DNA from: Tyto alba
Taxonomy: Eukaryota; Chordata; Aves; Strigiformes; Tytonidae
Reading direction: 5' to 3'
DNA length: 64,000 nucleotides
Assembly (NCBI RefSeq): GCF_018691265.1
Contig: NW_024881278.1
Coordinates: 4,664,001-4,728,000 of the forward strand
A program made the translations under genes and the position numbers. Below are positions 23,228-34,475 of the stretch, in pieces. Below the pieces are notes generated by a model that saw only the letters and a program-made list of their open reading frames with translations, ran no database searches and was not told the DNA's origin. Position 1 is the stretch's first letter. The number at the start of each line of letters is the position of its first letter.

Positions 23228-25362
23228 GCAAACACAGTGTTGAGATCTACCCTATCCTTAAACCTAACCTATGAACTGAATGCCTGTCAGCGTTGAGAGT
23301 ATGTTACATGCATATATGCTGGCTTAGCCTCATCCAAAAGCAGTTTAGGACCTCTCTGTGATATTAACCAAAGTGTGGCAGTAGAAAGATTCACTTCAAA
23401 AGCTCAAGCAGGACCCAAACTGAAGCACAGCTGCAGATTCCCTCTTGGCAACTATACAGAAGGCCCTTGGCAGAGCTTGTGGACAAGCTCCACGTGTCCA
23501 GCCAGGCATGCTGAACAGATAACCTGCACGGCACCTGCATGGCCAAAAAACAGAGGGGAGTTTCTAGGCTTAAGATCCTGGGTCTAGAACCCTGGAGATG
23601 AAAGGACCCACTCCCTCACTCCCCGGCAATTGCACAGAAGGAAGAGGGTGCACAGACCCGGGTGGGAGCTAAACGGCCACCATTTCCCACCAGTCTGGAT
23701 GATTCACATGCCCACAACAGCTGCGGAGACACAGCTTATGTGACAGTTGCCTACACCCCGGGAACGTGTGCGGGGCTCAGACAGAAGCTGGCAGGGCAGC
23801 AAAGGTAACACGACCATTAACAGTCAGGCTGGCGCATAAAAGTAAGCCAAGCAATCAGGCTGCAGGTAAACTCGAACATGCCAGGCTGGAAATGGTGGCA
23901 ACTCCCAAATAGGTCAGACATCACTGTCTCAGGGCAATGATGCCCATCAGAGGAGCAGGACAGACTCCTGGGCAGTAATAACTTCAGCTGCCTAATTTTA
24001 ACTGACTATCTTAAGTCATTCAGAACCTATGGACTTCCAAATCATGCAGACGCCTTTAAAATACTTTACCCTCAGTGCCTATGCCAGCACAGTGTGCAAA
24101 GGACTCCTACCCTCTAGGAAAACAGAGCCTGGCATAGCAGAACAGCTCCTGGGCTTTGATAATGTTGTAGCTTGTCTCCATGTCTGTCCAGAATTGGACA
24201 CAGAACAGAATATTACCAGGACACAACATGGGGTCAGACTGTGGGCCTTGAAGTTCCTCTGCCATGCAGTTGCTTTCACAGTGGTCCCACTGACTTCTTC
24301 TGTACTACCCAGGAGAGTAACTCAGTCATCATCAACAAAGTTTGGTGGTAGCTACTCCTTAGGGAGACCAGTCTCTCAGACGTAGGTCTGTGTAATAGTC
24401 TCTTTGAACTTTTAAGTCATTCACACAAGAAAGCAAGTCTGACAAAGGCTGTGGAGTCTTCTGAACACCTTTTCAGACAGCAAAACTGAAAGGCAGACTT
24501 CCTTTCCTGTGTCATTACACATAGGCACACACACCCTGCCCCGGAATCTGAGTTTAAATCAAGTTCTTTGACACACATCAGAAACGTTCAGTATAGGATT
24601 TCTGAGAGACACCAAAATCCTTAAAGACAGACCTAACACAGACAACCATCTTCAAATTGTTTAATTGCTTTCATCAATTGAAAGTATCTTTTGATTCAAG
24701 AACAAATGCTTAGCAAGAACTTGGTGAAAATAGACATAACCTTAGGGCTGAAAAGCAGAGCAACAGCTATAATTTTTTTCCTTTGCAGATAAACAGAACT
24801 GCTTTTTAAGTAGCTCCTGAGAAGGACATCTAAGCATTGCTCCTGTGAATAAAGCAGACAGTTCACATGACAACCAGTTCCTGCCTGCATGCAAAAGCCG
24901 CACACCAGCAAATCTAATTGAAAATAATCTGTGATCTACACTTAGCATTCTTCAGGAAAGTGCTTTTATCCCATCTTTTCCCATCTATCCTCCTCCCCTC
25001 CAATCTTAAATGAATCACACATTGAATCACTGCAGCATGGCTGTATTTGATCATGATTTATAGGGCACTGTCTGCCTTACTCAGTATGCAGTCTTCATAA
25101 GGAGGAGGTATTTTGGACAGAGAAGAGCAGGCTGTCAGCACTCAATAAATTACTAGTAACAGCCACTTCCTGAAGTAAAGACCGATGTAAGATCAGCCTT
25201 CTAAGTGGACAGGTGCACAGAGGTGTCTTACAACAACAGCTCGCCTGGCACATAATCCAAATTCTTAGTAACTACATTAAAACGTGGCACTGTGAAGAGA
25301 AAGGTTTTACTGACAGTTGTTAAGAAATAAAGAGAGAAGCTACAGGCACTGCAGAACCCATT

Positions 25363-25450
25363 CAGGGCCCAGACCCCACTGAGCTGGGCTGTACTGCACT
25401 ACTGTAGGTAGCACAGATTAGTGTCTCTAGTTTCCCGGAGGCAATTACAC
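25363..25450 (-). repeat. SINE tail relic
   Basis: CAGGGCCCAGACCCCACTGA followed by GCTGGGCTGTACTGCAC and CACAGATTAGTGTCTCTAG resembles the reverse complement of the amniote SINE tail (consensus roughly GGGCCCCATTGTGCTAGGCGCTGTACA...AGACAGTCCCTGCC). Diverged; moderate support only. Confidence 0.4.
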
Positions 25451-26283
25451 AAGGCAGGCCTTTTAAGATGAATCTTCTGCCCTCATTTGACAGAGGTGTG
25501 CAATCTTATGAGGACTGAAACTTCCAAATCTGCAAAATCAACATAAAGCTGCATGCAAGAAACATGAAAGTAATTTTTTATCATCTCTTCTCAGTCATCA
25601 GTATTCCCCTGCCTATTGTCTCACTGCTTTCAACCTTCAGCTATCTCCATCACAAACAAGTCTATGAGCAGCAGCATGCACAGACTTCATTGTAAGTTAA
25701 CATATTGATACTTGTACATACTGATCTGTAATGGTCATGCTTGAATTGGTCGTGCACCATAAGAAAGAAATAGTTGTAGGAAACTGTCCCCAGATAGGAC
25801 CAGATAAGAATTGTTTAGCTGTATCTTACCAAAAAGAAAGGCAGTTATCTGTTTTGTTTGTTCACACTCTAATAGAGAGTGAAGCGATGACAATAGATCA
25901 GATACTCAGGGCTAAGAAGCAACATCAGACCAACTACATGACAGCTGTGTGACAACTGTAAAGCTCTTTAAAGTTTGGGTTGGTTTGTTGGGGTTTTTTA
26001 ATACACTGCACAAGGAACATTATTAAGAGAAGGGAAACAGTGGGTCTGTTTTCTCTCCCTCACCACAGCTTTCCTATGGACAAGCTATTGTTTGAGTTAA
26101 ACACAAGTAGCACACCCAGGTGCTTCCAGGCACAAGAGGAGGCTAGTTTTTCACCTCTCTCTAAGAGGGGCAATTCATTCCTGATACATCCCGAATACCC
26201 TCAAGGTCATTACACCAGAGATGAATTTGGCTGACTCTTACAAAGGCTCTGCACCATGGCTTTTATTTGCCAAACACCACCAG
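25451..26283. other. non-coding sequence, no gene recognised
   Basis: Unique sequence with short open frames near 25.7-26.4 kb that lack any recognisable domain. Confidence 0.5.
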
Positions 26284-26347
26284 AGGGCTCAGCACTGTGC
26301 AACATACAAAACTAAAGGTCCTGACCTGAAGAACCCTACACCTAGAA
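26284..26347 (-). repeat. SINE tail relic
   Basis: AGGGCTCAGCACTGTGCAAC, ATACAAAACTAAAGGTCCTG and ACCTGAAGAACCCTACA correspond in order to the reverse-complement tail consensus (GCACTGTACAAACA...AGACAGTCCCTGCCC...GAAGAGCTTACA). It encodes nothing. The overlapping 61-codon frame at 26221 is coincidental. Confidence 0.5.
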
Positions 26348-27422
26348 ACGGCGGTGTGTTGGCAAACCCTACGATTATAGCTTTACAAATTATAGTTCTT
26401 TTTTAAATATGCTCAATTTTCAAGAGAAGTTAGTGGTTTCATGGCAGAATCAGCCAGGAAAAAATATTCCCTATTGCTCTTTAGAAGGTTAAAGCACACT
26501 ATCAAACGGTCTTAAACTATTTATAAAGTAATAGTGAAAATACATGTAACATGCTTGTAAGAAACAGACTTTCCATCAGAACACAATGACTGAGAGATGA
26601 TAACTGATAAATTACTGATAAAGCTACAGTGTGTCTACTTCTACTATATAAGGTCAACGTATACGGACTAAGATCTTCCTCCCTGGAGCTATACATCTGG
26701 CCGCTACTTACCTGTACTAAATGTCGCCAATTCCATCTATTCCATTGCAACTATGATTTCTGATAAATCTTTCTTATAAGTGGATTTTTCATCCTGACTT
26801 CTGAGTACTCTGTGATGTATCTGACACTAACAAGACAAAAGTTGGCCCCTTGGGGTCTTGTCAAAAAACTAATGTAAGACAAAATGCTTGTAAGCTTTGA
26901 TTGAAATACTTCCTCTCTCCCAGCACCAGCTAATGATTCAGAACAATTTTGTTAAGTGAATATTTCACTACCTCGAAACAGATATTGCGTCAAGTAGGAT
27001 TTATAGGTGATTTAACTCAATCACGCCTTCAAAGCAGCTTTAGCAAGCAAACACACACTGTTATGAAGAGCAGGGAATATTCAGTGGCTGAGCCAGGGTT
27101 AAAGAGAGCATCTCTGATCACCAAAGTGATGAAAAGTGGTCAAGAATGGAAATCACTGTAACTACTTGTCCTAAGCTGTTGTCTTTCATTCTGGAACTGC
27201 CAGAACATGTAGGATTTAGGGATGGAAATGACAGTTTACTATTCTGATTCATCACTGGGTGCTTGGCGAGAAGAAGTATTTGAATCAAAGCTTTTAAATA
27301 TTTTTGCCTTGCAACAGTATTTTCATGAAAGGATGGTGGGGGATTGGAAGAATTGCCCACTGCACAGGACAGCCAGCTAAGGCTGAAAAAAACCCCGAAT
27401 TCCACATTTGGCTGTGCCAAGA
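26348..27422. other. non-coding sequence, no gene recognised
   Basis: Unique sequence. A CAGTGGCTGAGCCAGGGTTA stretch near 27081 faintly recalls the MIR core, too weak to call. Confidence 0.5.
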
Positions 27423-27692
27423 ACTGCTTTGTGATAGCAGGTAAATCCCTTCACTCCTGTTTTCCTTTGTTTTCCTTTCCCACTGTACATCTGCCCTGTC
27501 TATTGGGAAAGAGAGATTTACGAGTGTCTTAGGGATTTAGTGGTGCAAGCACTTCTCCTCTCAAATCTTCAAATGAAGATGAACACCCCACCTTTTGGCT
27601 CAGTGTCTGTTGTTGCAGAGACTTGTATAGCACCTGGTACGGACCTCAGCGGGGACTGCAAGGGGAGATCATAAAAGTAAAAATAATGGCTG
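27423..27692 (+). repeat. SINE relic in two blocks (core and tail)
   Basis: The first block (27423-27515) holds CTTTGTGATAGCAGGTAAAT and CCCTTCACTCCTGTTTTCC, like the TGTGACCTTGGGCAAGTCAC...TTTCCCC core. The second block (27616-27692) holds GCAGAGACTTGTATAGCACC, TGGTACGGACCTCAG and a TAAAAGTAAAAATAATGG end, like the tail TTTGTACAGCACCTAGCAC...GGTCCTGG...AATAATAA. Block order agrees with one element whose middle has decayed or been replaced. Confidence 0.55.
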
Positions 27693-27788
27693 TAACACTA
27701 TCATCACCACCTATACACAGGCACTTATGGGAAAAGAGAGTACCATGAGTGTACACTCAAAGTCAATGTGGAGGTTTGAAGCAGATTT

Positions 27789-27870
27789 CAACATAAGAAC
27801 AGAGTAACAAGACCTATCAAAAGTCCATCTAACCCCTCATTCCGTCTCCGATGGCTAGCAGGTACCTAGA
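27789..27870 (+). repeat. ancient amniote CR1-like fragment, copy A
   Basis: AACATAAGAACAGAGTAACA, then AAGTCCATCTAACCCCTCAT and GTCTCCGATGGCTAGCAGG, match the remembered repeat ACATAAGAACGGCC...GGTCCATCTAGCCCAGTATCCTGTC...GACAGTGGCCAATGCCAGG. The exact match of the ACATAAGAAC start is the best evidence. This repeat is abundant in turtles and crocodilians; here it is an old relic. Orientation is given as the strand on which that consensus reads. Confidence 0.6.
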
Positions 27871-30800
27871 GAACAATAAAATAGCCAGGATACGTATGCA
27901 GTTACATTTATCCAGAATACTCTCTCAGCATCTGTGGATTCGCAATTTGTGAATTTCCTGAGCCACAGATGGTATCTTTGCATTAAACAGTCCTAGTGGA
28001 TTTTTATTCTTGAACTTTCAAGTCTCTTGAGGCAAGTTAACATGACTTCTTCTAAAGAAAGTATTGAAATATAATCTAGTGAGGTAATATAATGCAGTAC
28101 AATTAGGGGCCAGAACAATGATTTTCTGATCATTGAGTACTCAAGGTGATGTTTCAACATCTTTACATGCAACAAGAGTAGGAGAATCAGCTTCTGAAAG
28201 CTGAAGGCACTCAGAAGTTCACAGCCCACCAGTATCACCCATTTGCGCTCACTGCAACAATTCTGTTCCCAGTGTGATTTCTCTGAAGCCAGTATGGAGT
28301 TTGGCTCAGCCAAATAAAAAGGAAAACAAAAGCCCTCTGCTTTCCTCACACAATGCATTTATTCTCATGGATTTTTAGTCAGATACTCTCCTTAGACAAT
28401 GAAAGTCAGCATCATTAAGAGCTGTAAGAGGTATGCAGCTCACCTCAGAGTCCCTCATTTCAAACTCTCATTCCTTTATGTATTGCACAGACACACTGCG
28501 AAAGATCATCTCCTCTGTGCAAAACAGCTAACAGTATTCATAGGTGTAGCAGACAATTCCTCCTGAATTTTAACAGGATTTGGGCAGGATTAACATCTCT
28601 CACATCCCACTGGAAGTTTATGACAGACAGAGAATTTAAACACCAGTATAAAAACCTTAAATCCTCAACCTGTGCCTGCATACACTAATTCCATGGTGGA
28701 GCCAACATGCCTGGTTAGACCTTTCAACAGCCCTGTGTTAGTGTCCCTTTGCCATACTTCTGTCCCTTATTTAACAAGTATACTTCCAGCAGTAGATTGC
28801 TTTCTCTAAAAAATATACATGTCTATAGTAAGACCAACAACTCGTGTGGTCTCAACCATGCTCAGTAAGACACTGTATTTACCTCTTCAGCATTCCTGGA
28901 GAATGAAGACAACATTCTATCAGCATGCATCCTCCTAATCATAAGCCAAGATGAAATGTTAAGACCTGAAGTAATAAATTTCATCCAAACTGAGAGGCAT
29001 CCAATTTAATGTATTCTGCATTTAACATAACAGTCATCTAAGAGATAAAGGACAGAGTTATCATCACCAAAAAGAGATGAGGAAACATTAGCTTTGGTGT
29101 GGAGACTCTGAAAGACACAAGCAGGAATATAATCACCACAGGCTTGTCTATATGGGGACAACATGAGGAAATTAACGTGAAGTATAATTTGAACATAGGA
29201 AGGGTTTTTTTAAACTGTGTTAAATCCTTGTGAGAATAGACTGGTTCTGAGATTGTGACCTCAGATGAATTTTTCTTCTTTCGCTTCCAAAATGAGCCTG
29301 AATTGAAGTGTCTTTTATTTCTGAAATAGATTGTTCACCAATGGTTTAAAGCAGTCTAACTTTCTCATTTTGAATTCATACCTACAGCTAACATGAAGAA
29401 ATTTTTCTGCATTCTTATGTAGGGGGACAAAATTTCACTTTCCAAATTTAATACAGTGTATTCGTTATTAAAAATTATTACACCACAAAGCCACAGCTGA
29501 GCTCAAGAATTCATTGTGACAGGATCCACTCCTCCCCTTGATAGTTTATTATACCTCCCTCTAGCTAACATTATATTTTAACAATATTCTAATTCTCGTT
29601 TGAATTTGCTGAGGTCAGTTCTAAATCCCAGTGGTTCCCTGCTACGCTTTCTTCTCAGAAATTAAATACTTTCAACACTGGTATTTTCTGCTTAAGAAGT
29701 CTCTATACTGAGCAGCTTTAACTATTTCCCCCCACCCTGTAATTTATTTTAGGTTCTTATCAAAACATTAAACACAGCAGGGCTTGTCCTGTAAATAGAA
29801 ACAGTCCACCCTCAGCTAATATTCATCACTGAATGTAATGGCTATCACTGAGTTACATCATGTAGAACTCTGGCCCATATAAACATACATATTTAGAGAC
29901 AGACAGGGTCTGATACACTGCGTTTCTTTCTGTAAACTAAAGCTACTGCTACCAAGCAAAAGAGGGTTACAGGCTTACATAAGTGTGTGTAGAAAAGTAT
30001 GTATGTGTGTGCATGTCATTTAAATGAAGATCTAGTCAGCTGGGTATTGTCACATATTAATTCAGAACTGCTTAGTGGTGGCCACAGCATGATCCAGTCT
30101 GGATGCCGTTGCAATTAACATGAGATCTATCATTCGCTGCAAATTTCTGAACAGAAATCCTTTCTCTGTATTCCTTCTCTTGCAGACGTTAGGACTGAAT
30201 CCTGCAGCGTGGAAGCTCTCCGACCTCAGACGTATTGTGAACATTAGCCATTGGTAACCAAACTGTAACTGGGAAATGAATCTCTCGGACACACGTGGAA
30301 GCCTCAGTGAGGTTTGCTGTCTCGCGTGGGGCACCACAGCATGAATTTGGTATTAAACCTTTCTCCCTCCAGGTCAGAAGTGAGTAGGAGGAACCACAGT
30401 GGATCATCAAGCTGTTTCTCCTCTCACATACACCCAACAAATATCAACTAAATAAACCTCATGCAGATCAACTAAAACTCAATTTTCACTTAATTATGAA
30501 AAACACATCATTGACAAAATTATCAGTGCTGATGATACTGACCCGAAGGCACTCAGCTTCAGCTCACAACATTGTCCAGTGTACACACCATCTTTCCCAC
30601 TGCTGGGAGAATGAGCATCCAGAGAGCAAAACCTATTCAAGATACTCAACTGGAAATGTCTCCTGAATTTAGGATTCACGGAAGGCCGTTAATTGAAACG
30701 GTTGCATACTACAACCCTAGATTAGGCTGAGATGTTTAAAAAGCTACTCGCACAGTGAGCAGGGAATTTTAGTTGGCAGAATTCCCAGAACAAGCTAAGG

Positions 30801-31580
30801 GCAGGCACAGAAAGGCTGTACGAGGCCAAAGCAGTACTGAGCTCGACCCAAAGGTCTCCTTTTTGTGCTCAGCATCATCACAGATTCCTGCCTTTGCTGC
30901 AATAATTCAGAGGGCGTTTGGCCCTTGACCTTAGCTTGAGGGCCCTCGAGTTGGACTCCTTCCTTCTGACCTGGGTGAGGGCAACCACATGTTATACTCC
31001 ACTTCTCTTTCTTACATGTGGACACAAATATTTTCAGACCTTGCTACAATATTCCAGGTATGAGCAATTTCAAGTGGAGAAGTAGAGAGGTTTAGAATGC
31101 CACCAGATGTTAAATTGCAAGACTTATTACCAGGCTTCTGGCTCCTGAAATGACTTCTGCTGCAAGGGGCTGGAAAAGGTTGCGTACTGAACAAAATGTG
31201 GGTTTTCAGAGAAATCACCGCACTTGGTATGGGTCCTGTCCTTGGGCAATCCTTACCATCTGCTCTATCCACTAACCATCACCAGCAGTGAGCTCTGCCT
31301 GAAAAGCTAGGTATATGGTGGGCACTTTCACCCAAATTTCCTCTTTTTTTAAGTACTCCTTGCCATGTTGTGGTTTTAGTTGCTGTGGTGATTGATTTGT
31401 GTTTAATGAGCTCATGTTATTGGTTGAGATTTTTCTAGGGTGAGTCATGCAGGTTTCATTCGGTAAAATTCACATGGAGATATTGCCATCTAGATCAGCA
31501 CCAGATTAGCTGAGAACTCCAGTTTAAACTCACCTATCTTAACATTCCCAGGTGAAGTCAACTTTCTGATGAGGAAGATA
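27871..31580. other. non-coding sequence, no gene recognised
   Basis: AT-rich unique sequence. Degenerate TG-rich microsatellite near 29985-30020. The 121-codon minus-strand frame at 27993-28358 shows no family signature. Confidence 0.5.
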
Positions 31581-31700
31581 ATCGTCTGCAAAGTAAATAT
31601 TCCATTAATAATGTACCTATTGTACTGTTGATTGTGATGACGCGGCAGCAGCAGCCAGTTTTAATTTAACATGACTTAACTATCAAGCAATTCCAATGAT
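31581..31700. other. candidate conserved non-coding element (inferred)
   Basis: Repeat-free stretch with homeodomain-like words (CCATTAATAATG, TTAATTTAA), a TTGATTGTGATGACG segment resembling joined PBX/MEIS-type half-sites, and a CAGCAGCAG run. The composition suggests a developmental enhancer, but conservation cannot be judged from one sequence. Confidence 0.22.
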
Positions 31701-31762
31701 ATTACAGGAGCTTGTTAAATGAAAATAATACCATTCACATTTGCATGTACATGTGCAAGAAG

Positions 31763-31770
31763 AAAAAAAA

Positions 31771-31801
<31 letters not shown>

Positions 31802-31838
31802 AAAAAAAAAAAACAGAAAAAAATAACAAAAAGAAAAC
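31763..31838. repeat. long A-rich tract
   Basis: Runs of about 19, 16 and 13 A separated by single C, then CAG and further A runs. Lysine-rich and Phe-rich frames on either strand are translations of this tract and not genes. No retrogene body or target duplication could be made out around it. Confidence 0.92.
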
Positions 31839-31981
31839 CAGCTGCTCCTAGGCTGACAGCAACTGGAATTATGTCTTTTGAATTAGTGGCATATAATTGC
31901 ACCAGATGAGCTACTATATCATGAAAATGCAAAGACTACATGGAGCACAACCCAATGGTTCTGGTCCAAAGGACCAAATAT

Positions 31982-32150
31982 TTGACTGGGAAATCAAGAA
32001 ACCTATTTCTGAGTCCAAACTTTATCACTCTTCTGGCAAATTACCTCACCTCTTTGCTCTTCAATCTGTCCATCTGTTGGAAGGAGATAACAATACTGAA
32101 CTGCTTGGCATAGTGCTCTGAAAACTGGTTGTGAAGGGAAATACATGAGC
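31982..32150 (+). repeat. near-complete MIR-like SINE
   Basis: In order: TTGACTGGGAAATCAAGAAA and CCTATTTCTGAGTC (head), CTTCTGGCAAATTACCTCAC and CTCTTTGCTCTTCAATCTGT (core), CCATCTGTTGGAAGGAGATA, then a TGCTTGGCATAGTGCTCTGA segment (tail). This follows the MIR order GGACTGGGAATCAGGAAACC...GGCAAGTCACTTAACCTC...CTCAGTTT...CCATCTGTAAAATGGGGATAA...GCCTGGCACATAGT. Inert fossil. Confidence 0.75.
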
Positions 32151-32276
32151 TAGATTTTGGTGTGTATAGGCTAGATTATATATGTTTAGAGCTTTTCATT
32201 ACTTCAAATTTACGTTCGGTGTCTGGGCCAGATTAGCTGCCTGTCCTATTTCTATGGGCTAGGTATTGTTTTAAGT

Positions 32277-32293
32277 AAAAAAAAAAAAAAAAG
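32277..32293. repeat. A17 homopolymer
   Basis: Seventeen consecutive A residues in the unique sequence between two SINE relics. Confidence 0.95.
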
Positions 32294-32530
32294 CTCAAAC
32301 TGCAGGGGAGGCAAAACATGATTTCACATTAAAATGTCATTAAATTAAGCAGATACTTGATTGAGCAAGGTTGCTGATTTCTGCAGGGAACAAATCACAT
32401 ACTGAAAGGACACCTGTCACTAAAGGCAGTTAGTCCTTTACCAGCAAGGCACACCTCTCCATTTGGTGACCCCATCTTACACTACAGCCTGCAACAGGCC
32501 GCCTTAAAATCTGTTTTCTGACTGAGTTTT

Positions 32531-32865
32531 GGATGTTACAATTCCTGTCCTGAAGAGTTGACAGTCTGAACAAAGAGGAGGAAGAGTGAAAGAGGTGACA
32601 TTTTTTGCAGTTAGTCATGATGCTGAAAAGGATGCCCAGGGAGTTTGAAACATCCCTGCAGAGTGCTCTGTTATCTGCTGTGGTCAAATTTCTACTAGAT
32701 CCCACCAGAGATGCGACAAACTTTAAATAAATACATTTTTAAAGCAGCATTTCATTAGTTACCTAAATAAGAAAACATCCTGGCTGGCTGGAGCTAGGCC
32801 CAATAGGAAACTAGTGGCAGAGCAGGGACTTAAACCCAGCTCCCCTGGGTATCTCTTTCTCTGGC
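32531..32865 (-). repeat. split SINE relic, tail block then head block
   Basis: Block one (32531-32600) has GATGTTACAATTCCTGTCCT and GAAGAGTTGACAGTCTGAAC, the reverse-complement tail. Block two (32800-32865) has AACTAGTGGCAGAGCAGGGA and CTTAAACCCAGCTCCCCTGG, the reverse-complement head (consensus GTCAGTGGCAGAGCTGGGA...GAACCCAGG). The order on the minus strand is right for one element interrupted or drifted over about 200 bp, but two separate insertions are also possible. Confidence 0.55.
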
Positions 32866-32967
32866 CAGCCTTCCTCACAGGGCTGTGAACCACGACTCAT
32901 AAGGGCATAGCAGACAGCCTTGTAATTGCTGAAGCAGCTTGTTTCTAGTTACATTTTTCAATACTAA

Positions 32968-32990
32968 TTTTTTTTTTTTTTTTTTTTTTT
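32968..32990. repeat. T23 homopolymer
   Basis: Twenty-three consecutive T residues following AATACTAA. No element attached to it is recognised. Confidence 0.95.
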
Positions 32991-32999
32991 AGTTTAATC

Positions 33000-33480
33000 A
33001 CATTGTGAGCCGAATCATAGATTAGTGCCAAAGAGCTTCTAATTACATAGTAACAGTAGCAATTGCATAACCCTCTTCCAGCTCCCTGCAAGGCTCCACG
33101 TTCGCCAATGGAATGTCACATTTTTCCATGCTTTAAGTATCTCTTTTCACTAACGCTGCAGCCAATTGCTTCTAATATTGCAGAAAAGAACGAAAAATGC
33201 TGGGATTAAACCTCTACAAACCCTAATAGTGTGTTTACAATAGTCTTCAGGTTCATTCTTAACCACTAGGTCTATGACCTTCTAGTAAATTATACTACAC
33301 TGGAAGGTTTTAGCTGCTGTTCCAGCTCCACTGTAACCATGTAAACTTGAGCCATCTGTGCTTTTTTAATATTTCCTGTAAAGCCTATCACTACACCAAT
33401 CTGCTGTTTCAATTGGCGGCACAAGAAGTCATTGTGTGCTAATTTTTCCCAAGGGCACTTGATGCACTTTATTAAATAGG
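33000..33480. other. candidate conserved non-coding element (inferred)
   Basis: A repeat-poor 480-bp stretch with many transcription-factor-like words: CTAATTACATAG, GCAATTGCATAA, GCCAATGG (CCAAT box), TGTTTACAATAG (forkhead-like), GCCAATTGC and TCAATTGGC. CpG-poor and without an open frame. A TTAACCACTAGGTCTATGAC match at 33256 recalls a SINE head but stands alone. Enhancer identity is inference. Confidence 0.25.
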
Positions 33481-33854
33481 GGTTTTTTCTTCCTCATTAA
33501 GGCCTTTCCACAACAATAAAACTATATTTTGGATACCCAGGCCAGCAGGCATTGTGCTGTTTTGTATGAAAAAATGATCCCAGCCATGCTATGCTTTTAC
33601 CAAAGAACAATATGGAGGGAAAGAAAGTTTTCAAAGACTTTGCAACCTTTTCTTTCAGGGTGCCTGCGGGAAAGCAACTTGAAGGCAATACAACAGGCAA
33701 TGGGAAGAATTTGGCCGAACATCCCAGAAACGGACAAAGGATCGGATTCTTTTAGAGGCACTGAAATTTTGCTGGGTCATACACTTCTCACACACCTCAA
33801 ATTGCTGTTGACTGCTGGAGTTTGGACTGTGCAAAGGAGAACTAAAATGCCAAA
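33481..33854. other. non-coding sequence before a CR1-like fragment
   Basis: A 131-codon plus-strand frame (33529-33924) crosses this segment but ends inside the CR1-like repeat and shows no known domain, so it is not called as a gene. Confidence 0.5.
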
Positions 33855-34010
33855 CGGGATCAGACCCATGGTTCATCTAGTTCAGTATCCTGTTTCTGAG
33901 AGTCACAGACCAGATGTTTCATAGGAAAATGCGAGAAAACCTACTGCAGATGCATGAAGATTTCAGGCCTTTATAGAGACGTTATTTTTTTATATCCCCT
34001 ACTAGACTGC
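33855..34010 (+). repeat. ancient amniote CR1-like fragment, copy B
   Basis: GGGATCAGACCCATGGTTCA, TCTAGTTCAGTATCCTGTTT, then CCAGATGTTTCATAGGAAAA and TGCGAGAAAACCTACTGCAG match, in order, the remembered consensus GGGTCAGACCAATGGTCCAT, CTAGCCCAGTATCCTGTCTT, CCAGATGCTTCAGAGGAA, GTGCAAGAAACC...GCAG. A later TTATATCCCCTACT may belong to the same element. This is the better of the two copies of this repeat in the window. Confidence 0.7.
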
Positions 34011-34403
34011 CCTGACCTTTAATAAGCCTACATTTCTCCTCCTGTCCATTTTCATAAAACCTGTTAAAATGTTGCTCTCATTGTAGAAGCTGTTTCAAAA
34101 GACCAAGGCAGGTATTAAGTATGGAGGAAAAAACAAGCGGGATTGTTTTGGCAGTTTTATACTACATTTAAATAATACTGTGTCAGAATAAGTGACAGTG
34201 AAAAGCCGGTATAGGATAAATCGGAAGTATAGATAGGGCAATTTTTGTCAAAGATTTCATATTATTTCTTTTTAAAATCTTTGCCTGAATTTAAGCTATG
34301 CAGAGTATATCTTTTCATTTACTTTTCAGTGATTTGACCTATAATCACGGTAAAACAGTTTACTTATATATGGGGGGGATTTTGGGCCATGTTAGTTTAA
34401 GCA

Positions 34404-34475
34404 GAGTTTAAGGTCAGAAAAGACTACTGTGATCCTGGAGTTTGACCAGCTGTTTCACACGAAATAACTGCTTAT
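34404..34475 (-). repeat. ancient CR1-like 3' fragment
   Basis: GAGTTTAAGGTCAGAAAAGA, CTACTGTGATCCTGGAGTTT and GACCAGCTGTTTCACAC correspond to the reverse complement of an old CR1 family end (consensus roughly TTTAAGGCCAGAAGGGACCA...TGTGATCATCTAGTCTGACC...TGTATAACAC). Well diverged. Confidence 0.55.

Larger units (their letters stand above)
21113..25362. other. non-coding sequence, no gene recognised
   Basis: Contains a 14-bp palindrome (22819), a 22-bp tandem duplication (23008) and an A-rich tract (23155), listed separately. GC rises mildly at 22.2-22.8 kb and 23.4-23.8 kb without a recognisable exon. The 118-codon frame at 24029-24385 has no known domain. Confidence 0.5.

Noticed and set aside
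31712..31932. Lysine-rich and Phe-rich open frames on both strands
   Set aside because: They are translations of the interrupted poly-A tract.
33529..33924. 131-codon plus-strand frame
   Set aside because: It ends inside a CR1-like relic and has no family signature or splice context that I can defend.
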